A stretch of 64,000 nt of DNA from Streptomyces flavochromogenes (GTDB lineage Bacteria > Actinomycetota > Actinomycetes > Streptomycetales > Streptomycetaceae). Position numbers and translations under genes: made by a program. Under the pieces are notes generated by a model that did not search any database, was not told where the DNA came from, and was given only the letters and a program-made list of their open reading frames with translations. Below, piece by piece: positions 16,053-24,215 of this stretch. The stretch lies in NCBI RefSeq assembly GCF_000717595.1, contig NZ_JNZO01000022.1, positions 62,001 through 126,000 on the forward strand, read 5' to 3'. The stretch's first letter is position 1. Each line of letters starts with the position of its first letter.

Positions 16053-17618
16053 ATGAGCACCCCTGTCTGGATCACCGCGACCCCTCCCGCCACCCACGGC
16101 GAACTCCACATCGGCCACCTCGCCGGGCCGTACGTCGCCGCCGACGTCCTCACCCGCTATCTGCGCGCCGAGGGCGAGGCCGTCCGGTTCACCACCGGTA
16201 CCGCCGATCACGCAAGCTCCGTCGAGGTGCGGGCGCTGCGTCACCACCGCAAGCCCGAGGAGGTCGCGGAGGGCTACCGGGCCGCGATCACCGCGGACTG
16301 GCTGCGGTCGGGCGTGGAGTTCGACCACATCGTGCGTCCGCGCCGCGACAAGGGATACGGACGCTGGGTGCAGGACCTCTTCGGGCGGCTCTTCGCGCAG
16401 GGCGTCATCGCCCCGCGCACCCGCCTCCTGCCGTACTGCGAGCCGTGCGACCGCTGGCTGTACGGGGCGCACGCCACCGGCACCTGCCCGCACTGCGGTG
16501 CGGTCAGCGACGGCGGCATGTGCCACGAGTGCGCGCGGCCGAACGACGGCGGCGACCTCATCGGCGCCCGCTGCGCGCTCTGCGACACCCCGGCGGTGGC
16601 CCGCCGCTGCCGCCGGCTCTACGTACCTCTGGAGCCGTTCCGGGAGACGCTCGCCGACTACTGGGCGACGGCCGGGCTGCCGCCGCGGCTCGCCGCGCTG
16701 TGCGAGTCGCTCGTCGAGGACGGGCTGCCGGACATCGCGGTCGGCCACCCGGCCGAGTGGGGTCTCCAGGTGCCCCTCGAGGGCTTCCCCGACCACCGGA
16801 TCGACGGCTGCTTCGAGGCCGCCGCGATGCACCTCTTCGGCTACGACGTGACGGGCCCGCTGCCCCGCCGCGCGATCCACTTCTGCGGTTTCGGGCACGC
16901 CTTCTGCCACGCCGTGCTGCTGCCGGTGCTGCTCCTCGCCCAGGACATCAAGCTGCCGCAGGACTTCAACGTCAACGAGTCGTACGTCATCGAGGAGGGC
17001 GTCCAGGAGGGCAACGTGTGGGCGCTCGACCTGCTCACCGAGTACGGCTCCGACACCTTGCGCCGCCATGTCCTCCAGGCCCGCCCGCTGGGCCGCCGCA
17101 CCGTCTTCCAGCGGGAGCGGCTCGCCGCCGCCCGCCGCGAGCTGGACGAGAGCTGGAACAGCTGGCTGTCCCGGCTCTTCGCGGCCGTACGGGAGGAGTG
17201 CGGCGGCCTCGCCCCGCAGGCGCTGCCCGGCGGCACCGGCTGGGAGATCCTGGAGCGGCGGCTGCACCGGGGCGTGGACGACCTGCGTGAGGCGTACGGC
17301 CCCGATGCCTTCGACCCGCGCCGGGCGGTCGCCGTCCTGGACGAGATGGTCCGTTCGGCTGCCGACTTCGGTCATGTCAACGCCCACGAGCGCTGCCGGC
17401 CCAGCACCTCCTGCCGTCATCTCCCGGCGCTGGCCGCCCAGTTGGCGGTGGCGTCGGCTCTGTCGGCGTGGTCTCGGCCGGTGATGCCGGAGGGTGCGGA
17501 CCGGCTGGCGGCGGCGCTCCAGGCGGCGCCTGGACGCCCGGTCGACTGGCATGCCCTGACGGCCCCCCTCCCGGGGACCCGTCTGGCACCCCCGTCGGGT
17601 CCCGTCTTCGGATTCTGA
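16053..17618 (+). CDS. Methionyl-tRNA-synthetase-like class I ligase lacking KMSKS
   Basis: 521 aa. The N terminus carries the class I signature HIGH (19-22, ELHIGHLAGPY), so an adenylating Rossmann site is present. Eight Cys in four CxxC knuckles (129/132, 145/148, 157/160, 174/177) match the zinc-binding insert of MetRS. Where MetRS has KMSKSRGN, this protein reads EEGVQEGN (about 314-321): KMSKS is lost, although the following LDLLTEYGSDTLRRHVL aligns well. A helical C-terminal part remains. It is probably not the housekeeping MetRS but an ATP-dependent ligase that activates an amino acid for a small molecule, as MshC (CysRS-like) does in mycothiol synthesis. AAGGAGG ribosome site before ATG 16053. 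Confidence 0.85.
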   Translation: MSTPVWITATPPATHGELHIGHLAGPYVAADVLTRYLRAEGEAVRFTTGTADHASSVEVRALRHHRKPEEVAEGYRAAITADWLRSGVEFDHIVRPRRDKGYGRWVQDLFGRLFAQGVIAPRTRLLPYCEPCDRWLYGAHATGTCPHCGAVSDGGMCHECARPNDGGDLIGARCALCDTPAVARRCRRLYVPLEPFRETLADYWATAGLPPRLAALCESLVEDGLPDIAVGHPAEWGLQVPLEGFPDHRIDGCFEAAAMHLFGYDVTGPLPRRAIHFCGFGHAFCHAVLLPVLLLAQDIKLPQDFNVNESYVIEEGVQEGNVWALDLLTEYGSDTLRRHVLQARPLGRRTVFQRERLAAARRELDESWNSWLSRLFAAVREECGGLAPQALPGGTGWEILERRLHRGVDDLREAYGPDAFDPRRAVAVLDEMVRSAADFGHVNAHERCRPSTSCRHLPALAAQLAVASALSAWSRPVMPEGADRLAAALQAAPGRPVDWHALTAPLPGTRLAPPSGPVFGF

Positions 17619-17627
17619 TCCTCTCGA

Positions 17628-17689
17628 CGGCTCCTACTACTAAGCAACTAAGTAGCCCAGTAGCCCAGTAGCACGTAGCCCAGGAGCCG
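17628..17689 (+). repeat. Repeat-rich intergenic patch with flanking inverted repeat
   Basis: CGGCTCCT (17628-17635) and AGGAGCCG (17682-17689) are inverted. Between them TAGCCCAG-type 8-bp units recur four times together with CTACTA/TAGTAG pieces, in a stretch poorer in G+C than its neighbours. Probably the terminator or end region of the MetRS-like gene. The remainder up to 17798 shows only the CAGGAG ribosome site of the next gene. Confidence 0.5.
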
Positions 17690-17798
17690 GACAGCCCGGC
17701 GATCCGGCAACCCGTGTCCGATCCCCCACCCTGCCGCGTGACCGTGCGCGCGAGCGACGCGCAGGGGCACGTGGCTTCCCTCCCCTCAGGAGCCCCTC

Positions 17799-19130
17799 GT
17801 GTCCCTGCGCGTCGCCATGCTCAGCGTCCACACCTCCCCGCTCCACCAGCCCGGGACGGGGGACGCCGGCGGCATGAACGTCTACATGGTCGAGCTCTCC
17901 CGCGCCCTGGCCGAACAGGGCGCGGAGGTCGATCTGTTCACCCGCTGCCGGGGCGAGGGCATGCCCCCGCTCGTCGAGCTCGCCCCCGGGGTGAGGGTCC
18001 GGCATCTGCACGCGGGGCCGCGCCGGGCGCTGCCCAAGGAGGCCATGCCCGATCTGGTGGTGCCGTTCTCGCTGGCCCTGCTCAAGGAGGAGCGGCGGTA
18101 CGACCTGGTCCATTCGCACTACTGGCTCTCCGGGCAGGCGGGCCGGATCGCCTCGGTGGGCTGGCGGATCCCGCTGGTGCACACCGCCCACACCCTGGCC
18201 CGGGTGAAGAACGCCGCGCTCGCCGCCGGCGACACCCCCGAGCCGGAGCTGCGGGTCAGGGGCGAGCACCAGGTGGCGGGCGCCGCGGACCGGCTGATCG
18301 CGAACACGGCGGACGAGGCGGAGGCGTTGCGGTCGCTGTACGGGGCGGAGGAGGAGCGGACCGAGGTGGTGCGTCCGGGGGTGGATCTGCGGACCTTCCA
18401 CCCGGGCGACGGGCGGGCGGCGGCGCGGGCCCGTCTCGGGCTGCCGGCCGACGCGTTCGTACCGCTGTACGCGGGCCGCATACAGCCGTTGAAGGGCCCG
18501 GACGTGCTCGTACGAGCGGTCGCGGAGCTGCTTCGGGAGTCCCCGGACCTGCGTCGCCGGCTCCTGGTGCCGGTGGTCGGCGGGCATTCGGGCGCGACCC
18601 GCGAGGGGTCGGCGTGGCAGCTCGCCGCGGATCTGGGGGTGACGGACGTGCTGCGGTCATGCCCTCCCGTGCCGCAGGTGCGGCTCGCGGACTGGTACCG
18701 GGCGGCGGACGTCCTGGTGGTGCCCTCGCGGAGCGAGTCGTTCGGCCTGGTGGCCCTGGAGGCGCAGGCCTGTGGGACTCCGGTGCTCGCGGCGGCGGTC
18801 GGCGGTCTGTCGACGGCGGTGTGGGACGGGGTGACGGGGATGCTGGTGCGGGGTCACGACCCGGCGGAGTACGCGCGCCGGCTGGGCCGGCTCGCGGCGC
18901 ACCCGGAGTTGGTGGGGACGATGGGGGAGGCGGCGGTGCGGCATGCGCACGGGATGAGCTGGCGGGCGTCGGCCGCGCGCACCGTCGAGGTGTACCGGGG
19001 GGCGCTGGCGGAGACGCGCCGGCCGGTGTTCCCGGGTGGGGAGCGGGTGGTGGGGCAGGGGCGGCGGCACGCCCCTGCCCCGACGGCCCCTCTCTCCTGG
19101 AGGAACGAGAAGGCCGTAGCTCAAGTCTAG
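17799..19130 (+). CDS. MshA-like GT4 glycosyltransferase
   Basis: GT-B retaining glycosyltransferase. The N terminus (MLSVHTSPLHQPGTGDAGG + MNVYMVEL) is nearly the MshA signature, and LVHSHYWLSGQAG, VKNAALA-GDTPEP, AGRIQPLKGPDVL, and ESFGLVALEAQACGTPVLA are shared with D-inositol-3-phosphate N-acetylglucosaminyltransferase. So it probably transfers GlcNAc (or a related sugar) to inositol phosphate or a similar polyol. Streptomycetes normally carry a conserved mshA elsewhere, so this looks like a second copy used for another product. 443 aa, including a roughly 30-residue basic tail. GTG start behind CAGGAG. Downstream of the MetRS-like gene by 180 bp. Confidence 0.85.
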   Translation: MSLRVAMLSVHTSPLHQPGTGDAGGMNVYMVELSRALAEQGAEVDLFTRCRGEGMPPLVELAPGVRVRHLHAGPRRALPKEAMPDLVVPFSLALLKEERRYDLVHSHYWLSGQAGRIASVGWRIPLVHTAHTLARVKNAALAAGDTPEPELRVRGEHQVAGAADRLIANTADEAEALRSLYGAEEERTEVVRPGVDLRTFHPGDGRAAARARLGLPADAFVPLYAGRIQPLKGPDVLVRAVAELLRESPDLRRRLLVPVVGGHSGATREGSAWQLAADLGVTDVLRSCPPVPQVRLADWYRAADVLVVPSRSESFGLVALEAQACGTPVLAAAVGGLSTAVWDGVTGMLVRGHDPAEYARRLGRLAAHPELVGTMGEAAVRHAHGMSWRASAARTVEVYRGALAETRRPVFPGGERVVGQGRRHAPAPTAPLSWRNEKAVAQV

Positions 19131-19137
19131 CATCTCT

Positions 19138-19152
19138 TTTGGTTCGACCAAA
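19138..19152. promoter_or_regulatory. Palindrome in the leader of the secreted-peptide gene
   Basis: TTTGGT-TCG-ACCAAA lies 8 bp after the glycosyltransferase stop and about 200 bp upstream of the peptide start, in an AT-rich window (19130-19200). It can be an operator (candidate target of the TrmB-LuxR regulators) or a small terminator hairpin. A 15-codon open frame starting ATGGGGAGCTCC (19156-19203) lies in the same leader. Confidence 0.45.
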
Positions 19153-19347
19153 GATATGGGGAGCTCCGGATTTGCCAATTCCGTTGTGGAGAAGGCGGAT
19201 TGACGCATCCACGCCATGGCGAGTCCACGCAGAGACGAACTATGGATTCGATTCGGGGGCCGGGACAGAATGGAGATGTCTTCAGGGAACGCCCGGCGGC
19301 ACGGGCCCCCGGAAGGCGGAATTCACATTCCAAGTCCTGGAGGAATC

Positions 19348-19551
19348 ATGTCCGTTGCGCAGAACGCCGGAATCCGCAAGACCGTCCGTCAGCTCCTGGT
19401 CGCGGTGGCCGCCTGTACCGCCGTCGCGGGCGGCGCCACCTTCGCCGTCGGCTCCGACAGCGACCACCCGGTCACCCCGCAGACCGTCGCCGGCGTCGCC
19501 GAGGACAACGGCTGGCCGGTCGTTCCGCCGAAGCCCTCCCCGACCAACTGA
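19348..19551 (+). CDS. Small secreted peptide precursor (67 aa), candidate signal or modified peptide
   Basis: Start ATG 19348 behind CTGGAGGA. Residues 1-33 form a signal-peptide-like N terminus (MSVAQNAGIRKTVRQLL, then VAVAACTAVAGGATFAVG). The remaining part is short and Pro/Val-rich, ending DNGWPVVPPKPSPTN. No Cys beyond the signal region, so disulfide bonding or lanthionine rings are unlikely. The gene has its own leader and a strong terminator, and lies convergent to two TrmB-LuxR-type regulators with C-terminal HTH. This arrangement suits a secreted peptide pheromone or a precursor peptide, but I know no characterised homologue. Confidence 0.65.
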   Translation: MSVAQNAGIRKTVRQLLVAVAACTAVAGGATFAVGSDSDHPVTPQTVAGVAEDNGWPVVPPKPSPTN

Positions 19552-19592
19552 CGTCATTCCGCCGGAATTTCACCGGACATATTCTTGCGCCG

Positions 19593-19631
19593 CCGGGCCC
19601 CTCAATCGCTGCCACGATTGTGGGGCCCCGG
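19593..19631. terminator. Bidirectional terminator between the peptide gene and the first TrmB-LuxR gene
   Basis: Arms CCGGGCCCC-T-CAATCG and CGATTG-T-GGGGCCCCGG pair over about 15 bp with one bulge and one mismatch, around a CTGCCA loop. It lies between two convergent genes. Confidence 0.75.
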
Positions 19632-19717
19632 TATTTCCGCCTCCGTCACGACCGCCCGGGATGCGGCCCCGCGCCGTACTCCTGTCCGTGCCTCCGCCAA
19701 TTCCCGAATTCCGGCCG

Positions 19718-20770
19718 TCAGTCCAGCCAGCCGAGCCGCACGGCACGCGCCCCCGCCTCGAAACGGCTCGTCGCGCCCAGCTCCTGCATCAGCTCCGAGA
19801 TCATCCGGCTGACCGTCCGCAGCGACACCCCGAGCGTGCGCGCGATCCGCTCGTCCTTCATCCCCGAGGCGAGCATGTGCAGCGCCGCCCGCTGCTGCTC
19901 CGAAAGACCGTCGCCCCCCGCCTCGGAGGTCGCCTCGTTGCCGTACGGCGTCGCCGTGTGCCAGCAGTGCTCGTACAGGCTCAGATACGGCCGCACCAGC
20001 GCGCTGCCCCGCGCCAGGATCGCGCCCTCGCCCGGCTCCTCGGGCCGGATCGGCACCAGGGCGAACTGCTGGTCGGCGATGATCAGGTTCATCGGGACCA
20101 CGGGGGCCAGCCGGATCTCCACGCCCAGCTCCGCCCGCTGCCCCAGGAACTTCTCCATCTGCGGGTCCGTGGCCTCCTGCCGGCCGTAGATGGCCCGCAC
20201 CCGCACCCCGTTGGCGATCTGCCGCCGGTCCCGGTCGAGCATCCGGTCCGGGTTCTGCCGCCCCGGCATCCCCGGATGCAGCGCCGCCGAACTCTCCTGC
20301 ATCACATCGGTGATGTCCTCGATGGCCTGCTGGATCCTGCGGTAGTCGGTGAGCGCCTCCACGTGCGCCTCCGCCTTCGTCAGCGCCTCGGCCCGCAGAT
20401 AGGAACCCGCGAGGATCTCCAGCGTGCTGTACGCCTCGTCCGCCTCCGCCAGGTGCTCCCGCAGCCGCTCACGCTCCCGCTCCAGGAGCCTGAGCAGCGC
20501 GATCTCCGGATCGATCGCCGCCACCGTGTCCGTCTCGGAGCGCCAGCTGCCGTCCTGGACGGCCGTGATGGTGGCATGCGCCTGGCCCGTCGGCACGATC
20601 AGTCCCAGGGTGAGGAGTTCGCCGCGACATCGCTCGTACTCCTCCGGCGCGAGCCCGAGTTCCCTGCGGACCTCCTCGAAGTCCGAGACGCCCCGGCGGC
20701 GCAGCTCCTGGTACACGGCAAGCAGGACCTCGGTCGTGCCGTCCCCGATGCCGTCGCCCGCAGTGACCAT
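19718..20770 (-). CDS. TrmB/LuxR-type HTH transcriptional regulator (paralog 1)
   Basis: 350 aa. The N terminus (VLLAVYQELRRRGVSDFEEV + RRELGLAPEEYERC) is a TrmB-like winged helix. A long charged helix (LLRLLERERERLREHL) precedes a middle sensor-like domain with RVRAIYGRQ, ELGVEIRLAPVVPMNLIIAD and RPYLSLYEHCW, resembling the phospholipase-D-like effector part of this class. The C terminus is a LuxR HTH (LSEQQRAALHMLASGMKDER, RTLGVSLRTVSRMI). Start ATG 20770. It is a close paralog of the next gene and converges on the secreted-peptide gene. The ligand is unknown. Confidence 0.85.
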   Translation of the reverse strand: MVTAGDGIGDGTTEVLLAVYQELRRRGVSDFEEVRRELGLAPEEYERCRGELLTLGLIVPTGQAHATITAVQDGSWRSETDTVAAIDPEIALLRLLERERERLREHLAEADEAYSTLEILAGSYLRAEALTKAEAHVEALTDYRRIQQAIEDITDVMQESSAALHPGMPGRQNPDRMLDRDRRQIANGVRVRAIYGRQEATDPQMEKFLGQRAELGVEIRLAPVVPMNLIIADQQFALVPIRPEEPGEGAILARGSALVRPYLSLYEHCWHTATPYGNEATSEAGGDGLSEQQRAALHMLASGMKDERIARTLGVSLRTVSRMISELMQELGATSRFEAGARAVRLGWLD

Positions 20771-20896
20771 GGCGAAGTGACCCCCTCATCCTCCGAGTCG
20801 CCCCGCCCTCACCTTGTCATACGGCTCGGCGGGAGTCCGTCGTGCAATGCCCGTACCCGTACCTGCACCTACCGTGTCGCACCGGAACTCCTCGTA

Positions 20897-21922
20897 CTAG
20901 GCCACTTGCTCGGGCCCCTCGCCGTCGAGCAGTCCGAGCCGCGCCGCCTTCACCCCCGCCTCGAAGCGGCTCGCCGCGCCCAGCTCCTGCATGACCTCCG
21001 AGAGCAGCCGGCTGACGGTCCGGAGCGACACCCCGAGGCTCCGCGCGATCTGCTCGTCCTTGATGCCCGAGGCCAGCATGTGCAGCGCGGCCCGCTGCTG
21101 GTCGGACAGTCCGTCGCCGTCACCGCCGCTCCTGCCGGGCTCCTCGCCGTACCGGGAGGCCGCCTGCCAGCAGTACTCGTACAGGGCGAGGTAGGAGCGG
21201 ACGAGGCCGGGGCCGCGGGCCAGGATGGTGGGCGAGTCCGGGTCGTGCGGGTCCGTCGGCAGCAGGGCGAAGTTCTCGTCGGCGAGGACCATGTTCATCG
21301 GGACGACGGGGGAGAGCCGCAGCTCGACGCCGAGCGCGGCCCGGTCGGCCAGGTGCTGCGTCATCTCGGGCACGGTGCCGACCCGCCGGCTGTACATGGC
21401 GCGGACCCGCACTCCGCGGGCGGCCCGGCAGCGGTCCCGGTCCAGCTCGGCGTCCATGTCCTCACGGCGCACGGACCCGGTGTGCATGACGTGGACGGCG
21501 CTACGGACGGACTCCGTGAGCTCGGTCAGCTCGCGCAGCACCCGCTGCGGGTCGGTGACGATCTCCACCTCGACCTCGGAGCGGGGCACTGCCCCGGCGC
21601 GCAGGAATGGTCCGGCGAGGGATTCGAGGGCGGTGTGCGCGCGGCTGGTCGCGGCGAGGCGCTCCTGGAGCCGGTCACGCTCCCGGCGGAGCAGCCGCAG
21701 CAGCGCGACGTCGGGGTCGACGACGGTCCGGTCACCGGAGCGGCCCGAGGTGGTGAGTCCTAAGGAGGCGAGTTCCCCGCGACACCGCTCCCGCTCCTCG
21801 GCGGAGAGGTCCAGGCCGTCCGCGACCTGGTCGAAGGTGGTGCCGGGGCGGGTGCGGAGCTCCTGGTAGACGGCGAGAGCCTGCTCGCTGCCCGCGCGGG
21901 ACACGGCGGCGTTTCTGGACAC
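20897..21922 (-). CDS. TrmB/LuxR-type HTH transcriptional regulator (paralog 2)
   Basis: 341 aa, same domain order as the preceding gene: TrmB-like N terminus (ALAVYQELRTRPGTTFDQV), helix LLRLLRRERDRLQERL, effector part with RVRAMYSRRV, ELRLSPVVPMNMVLADENF and RSYLALYEYCWQ, and LuxR HTH (LSDQQRAALHMLASGIKDEQ, RSLGVSLRTVSRLL). Start taken as GTG 21922 behind AGGGGAG; GTG 21904 is possible. Much longer upstream open frame belongs to noise. Tandem duplication followed by divergence of the sensor part suggests two different ligands. Confidence 0.85.
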   Translation of the reverse strand: MSRNAAVSRAGSEQALAVYQELRTRPGTTFDQVADGLDLSAEERERCRGELASLGLTTSGRSGDRTVVDPDVALLRLLRRERDRLQERLAATSRAHTALESLAGPFLRAGAVPRSEVEVEIVTDPQRVLRELTELTESVRSAVHVMHTGSVRREDMDAELDRDRCRAARGVRVRAMYSRRVGTVPEMTQHLADRAALGVELRLSPVVPMNMVLADENFALLPTDPHDPDSPTILARGPGLVRSYLALYEYCWQAASRYGEEPGRSGGDGDGLSDQQRAALHMLASGIKDEQIARSLGVSLRTVSRLLSEVMQELGAASRFEAGVKAARLGLLDGEGPEQVA

Positions 21923-22107
21923 GGCGCAGCAGACTCCCCTCGGATCCACGCGGATCCTGTTGAATCGCCCCGCTAGACCCTGCCACAAAATCGAACGACA
22001 CGCACGGAGTTGACCGCCGTCGCGCGTACGGCGGCCGACGACATGCCCGGCGCCGGCCATGCGATCCGCGTACGGATCACAGGCGCTCCCGCACACCCGG
22101 CCGCGGG

Positions 22108-22548
22108 TCAGGCGGCGGGGGCGCTCGCCCGGCAGTCGGGGCACAGGCCCTTGAAGACGACCTCCGCGTCGTCCACGCGCCACTCCGGAAGGGCGCCGTC
22201 GGGCGTCGCCGGCGCGGCCGCCGCGACGTTCTCCACGCGGCCGCACACCGTGCACAGCGCGTGCTGGTGCGCGGGTCCCGAGATCTCGAAGACGGCGGGC
22301 AGGCCGGGCCGGTCGAACTTGCTGACCAGGCCCGTCTCCTGGAAGTGCCGCAGCATCTCGTACACGGCCTGGCTGGTCAGCGTGCCGAGTCGCTCGCGGG
22401 CGGTCGTGGTGATCGCCTCGACGTCGAGATGGCCGCCGGCGGCGAGCACCGTGAGCACCTCCAGGCGCGGGCCCGTGACCCGCAGCCCGACATCGCGCAG
22501 GCGCTGGATCACCGCCTCGCGGCCCGTCAGCTCTTCCACGACTGCCAT
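22108..22548 (-). CDS. Fur-family metalloregulator
   Basis: 146 aa. The winged helix (VIQRLRDVGLRVTGPRLEVL, TSQAVYEMLRHFQETGLV) and the C-terminal dimer domain (HQHALCTVCGRVEN ... GLCPDC) show two CxxC pairs for structural zinc and the HxH sensing site of Fur/PerR/FurA proteins. Start ATG 22548 behind GGAG; an upstream ATG would add 22 poorly conserved residues. In streptomycetes such small Fur proteins control catalase or oxidative-stress genes, but no katA lies next to it, so the target is unknown. Confidence 0.88.
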   Translation of the reverse strand: MAVVEELTGREAVIQRLRDVGLRVTGPRLEVLTVLAAGGHLDVEAITTTARERLGTLTSQAVYEMLRHFQETGLVSKFDRPGLPAVFEISGPAHQHALCTVCGRVENVAAAAPATPDGALPEWRVDDAEVVFKGLCPDCRASAPAA

Positions 22549-22671
22549 CTTCTCCGCCCGCCCGCCATCTGGTCGGCTCAAACTTTTGTGGGCATCGTAC
22601 CTCTTGCTCGTCAACCCCGTCAGGGCTCTTCGTCCGTCCGTTCAGTCGGCCGCTGTACAGCCGTCCGCCGT

Positions 22672-23565
22672 TCAGCCGTCCGTCCGGCACACGAGCAGGA
22701 CGGACTCGGTCCGCTCGTCGATCCGGTGGCGCCGCCGGCCCTCGATGTGCAGGCCCGCCGAGTGCAGTTCCGCCGCGAGCCGCTCGGGCTCGACGATCCA
22801 TTTGTCGGTGGTCAGCACGACCCGCTCGGTGGACAGCTTCCCGGTCCTCGCCGCGTAGTACGTGATCCGCTCGCTCATCGACGGCAGGTCGAAGACCTGC
22901 CGGGCCACCACCCATTCGTCGATGCCGTCGAATCGGGGCACCTGGAACGCCCAGGTCCGCTGCGGCTCCGCGATGAGCCCCGGCAGCTGGTGCGCCGTGT
23001 AGTCGAGGGCGAGCGCCCCGCCCGTCTGCAGATGGGACGCCACCTCCCGCAGCAGCCCGGGCCGCCGTGCCGGGGGTACGGCGGCGACCATCGCGCCCGC
23101 GAGCAGCGCGAGCCGGTAGCTGCCGTCGAGCCGGAGGTCGGTGAGGTCCGTCCGGCGGGTGACGACGAGCCCGGCCACCTGCGGACCGATCCGGCGGGCC
23201 CAGCCGTCGAGGCGCTCGAGGGCCGAGGCGTCCCGGTCCACGGCTTCCACGGCGAAGCCGTGCCGGGCGAACGGGACGGCGAGCCGTCCGGCGCCGGAGC
23301 CGAGGTCCAGAACGGGTCCGCCGGTGGAGCGGGCGAGGCTGAGATACCGGACGATGTCCGCGCTGTGCGGGCCGAGCAGGGCGTCGTGCAGCCAGACGGA
23401 GTTCTCGTCGGCGGGGGAGACGGATTCGAGCCCGGGCAGGGTGTCCGAGGTGACCCGGACGCCGGCCCCGGGGGCGGGCTCCGGCTCCCGGCCGTATCGG
23501 GACGGCAGGACCGGAGCGAACGCTGCGGGCACGACGGGCAGGGAAGTGCCGCTCGGTGTGTGCAT
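22672..23565 (-). CDS. Class I SAM-dependent methyltransferase
   Basis: 297 aa. Motif I PVLDLGSGAGRLAVPFAR (about 91-108), motif II FAVEAVDRDASAL, and a central LALLAGAMVAAVP block define a Rossmann methyltransferase. The C-terminal TDKWIVEPERLAAELHSAGL resembles small-molecule N- or C-methyltransferases. Start ATG 23565 behind TGGAGGAGCG. Similar proteins are found near peptide natural-product loci, but there is no specific evidence here. Between the fur-type gene and a GNAT gene on the same strand; spacing is too wide for clear coupling. Confidence 0.85.
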   Translation of the reverse strand: MHTPSGTSLPVVPAAFAPVLPSRYGREPEPAPGAGVRVTSDTLPGLESVSPADENSVWLHDALLGPHSADIVRYLSLARSTGGPVLDLGSGAGRLAVPFARHGFAVEAVDRDASALERLDGWARRIGPQVAGLVVTRRTDLTDLRLDGSYRLALLAGAMVAAVPPARRPGLLREVASHLQTGGALALDYTAHQLPGLIAEPQRTWAFQVPRFDGIDEWVVARQVFDLPSMSERITYYAARTGKLSTERVVLTTDKWIVEPERLAAELHSAGLHIEGRRRHRIDERTESVLLVCRTDG

Positions 23566-23735
23566 CGCTCCTCCAGGGGCTCGCTCGGTCCATGCCGTCC
23601 GGACGAGGTACCCGTGCCGCCGGGGCCCGCGTCGCTGGACCCATCCTGACCTGGGGGAGGAGCCCCGATCCACCGGATCGGGCTGCGTGAACACGCGATG
23701 GCGTGGATCTGCCACGCCCAGGAGTACGGCTGTCG

Positions 23736-24215
23736 CTACAGCGTTCTGCTCCAGCGTCGGGCGGAGAGGGCGGCGAAGCCCAGGTGGGTGTAGAAGGGCA
23801 GCGCCGGGTCCGCCTCGGCGGGGAGTTCCACCCGCTGGTCCCGTGCCCCGAAGCTCCGCATCCGGTCCGTGGCCGCCGCCAGCAGGGCCGTACCCACCCC
23901 CCGGCGGCGGGAGCCGGACGCCACCGCGAGGGCGTACACCTCGCCCTCGCCCGGCACCGGGACACCGCCCGCGGCGACACCGACGACCGCGCCCTCCGTG
24001 TCGGTCGCGACGAGCCAGCCGAGCCAGCCGGGTGCGCCCCCGGGAATTTCAATTTCCGCGCGTATGCGGGGGAGTGCGCATTGTGCGGAGATCAGTCGCC
24101 GCATCGGGATTTCGTCCAGGATTCCCGCGTAGCTGCTCCGAATGACGTCGGCAAGCAGCCTGGATATCGTCGTCGCATCGCCGGCCGCGGCCGTCCGAAC
24201 GCCAGCCAGCTGCAT
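23736..24215 (-). CDS. GNAT-family N-acetyltransferase
   Basis: 159 aa with the acetyl-CoA pyrophosphate loop VASGSRRRGVGTALL (about 96-110, RRxGxG/A) and the C-terminal PALPFYTHLGFAAL motif. Start ATG 24215 (MQLAGVRTA) fits the domain start and has AAGGG upstream; the ATG at 24257 would add a glycine-rich tail of 14 residues. Substrate unknown. Confidence 0.85.
   Translation of the reverse strand: MQLAGVRTAAAGDATTISRLLADVIRSSYAGILDEIPMRRLISAQCALPRIRAEIEIPGGAPGWLGWLVATDTEGAVVGVAAGGVPVPGEGEVYALAVASGSRRRGVGTALLAAATDRMRSFGARDQRVELPAEADPALPFYTHLGFAALSARRWSRTL

Noticed and set aside
19216..19551. Longer 111-aa version of the peptide gene
   Set aside because: The signal peptide would be buried at residue 45; GGAGGA directly precedes the ATG at 19348.
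20897..24052. 1051-residue minus-strand frame
   Set aside because: Only the last 341 residues match the TrmB-LuxR protein; the rest is antisense or out of frame to the Fur, methyltransferase and GNAT genes.
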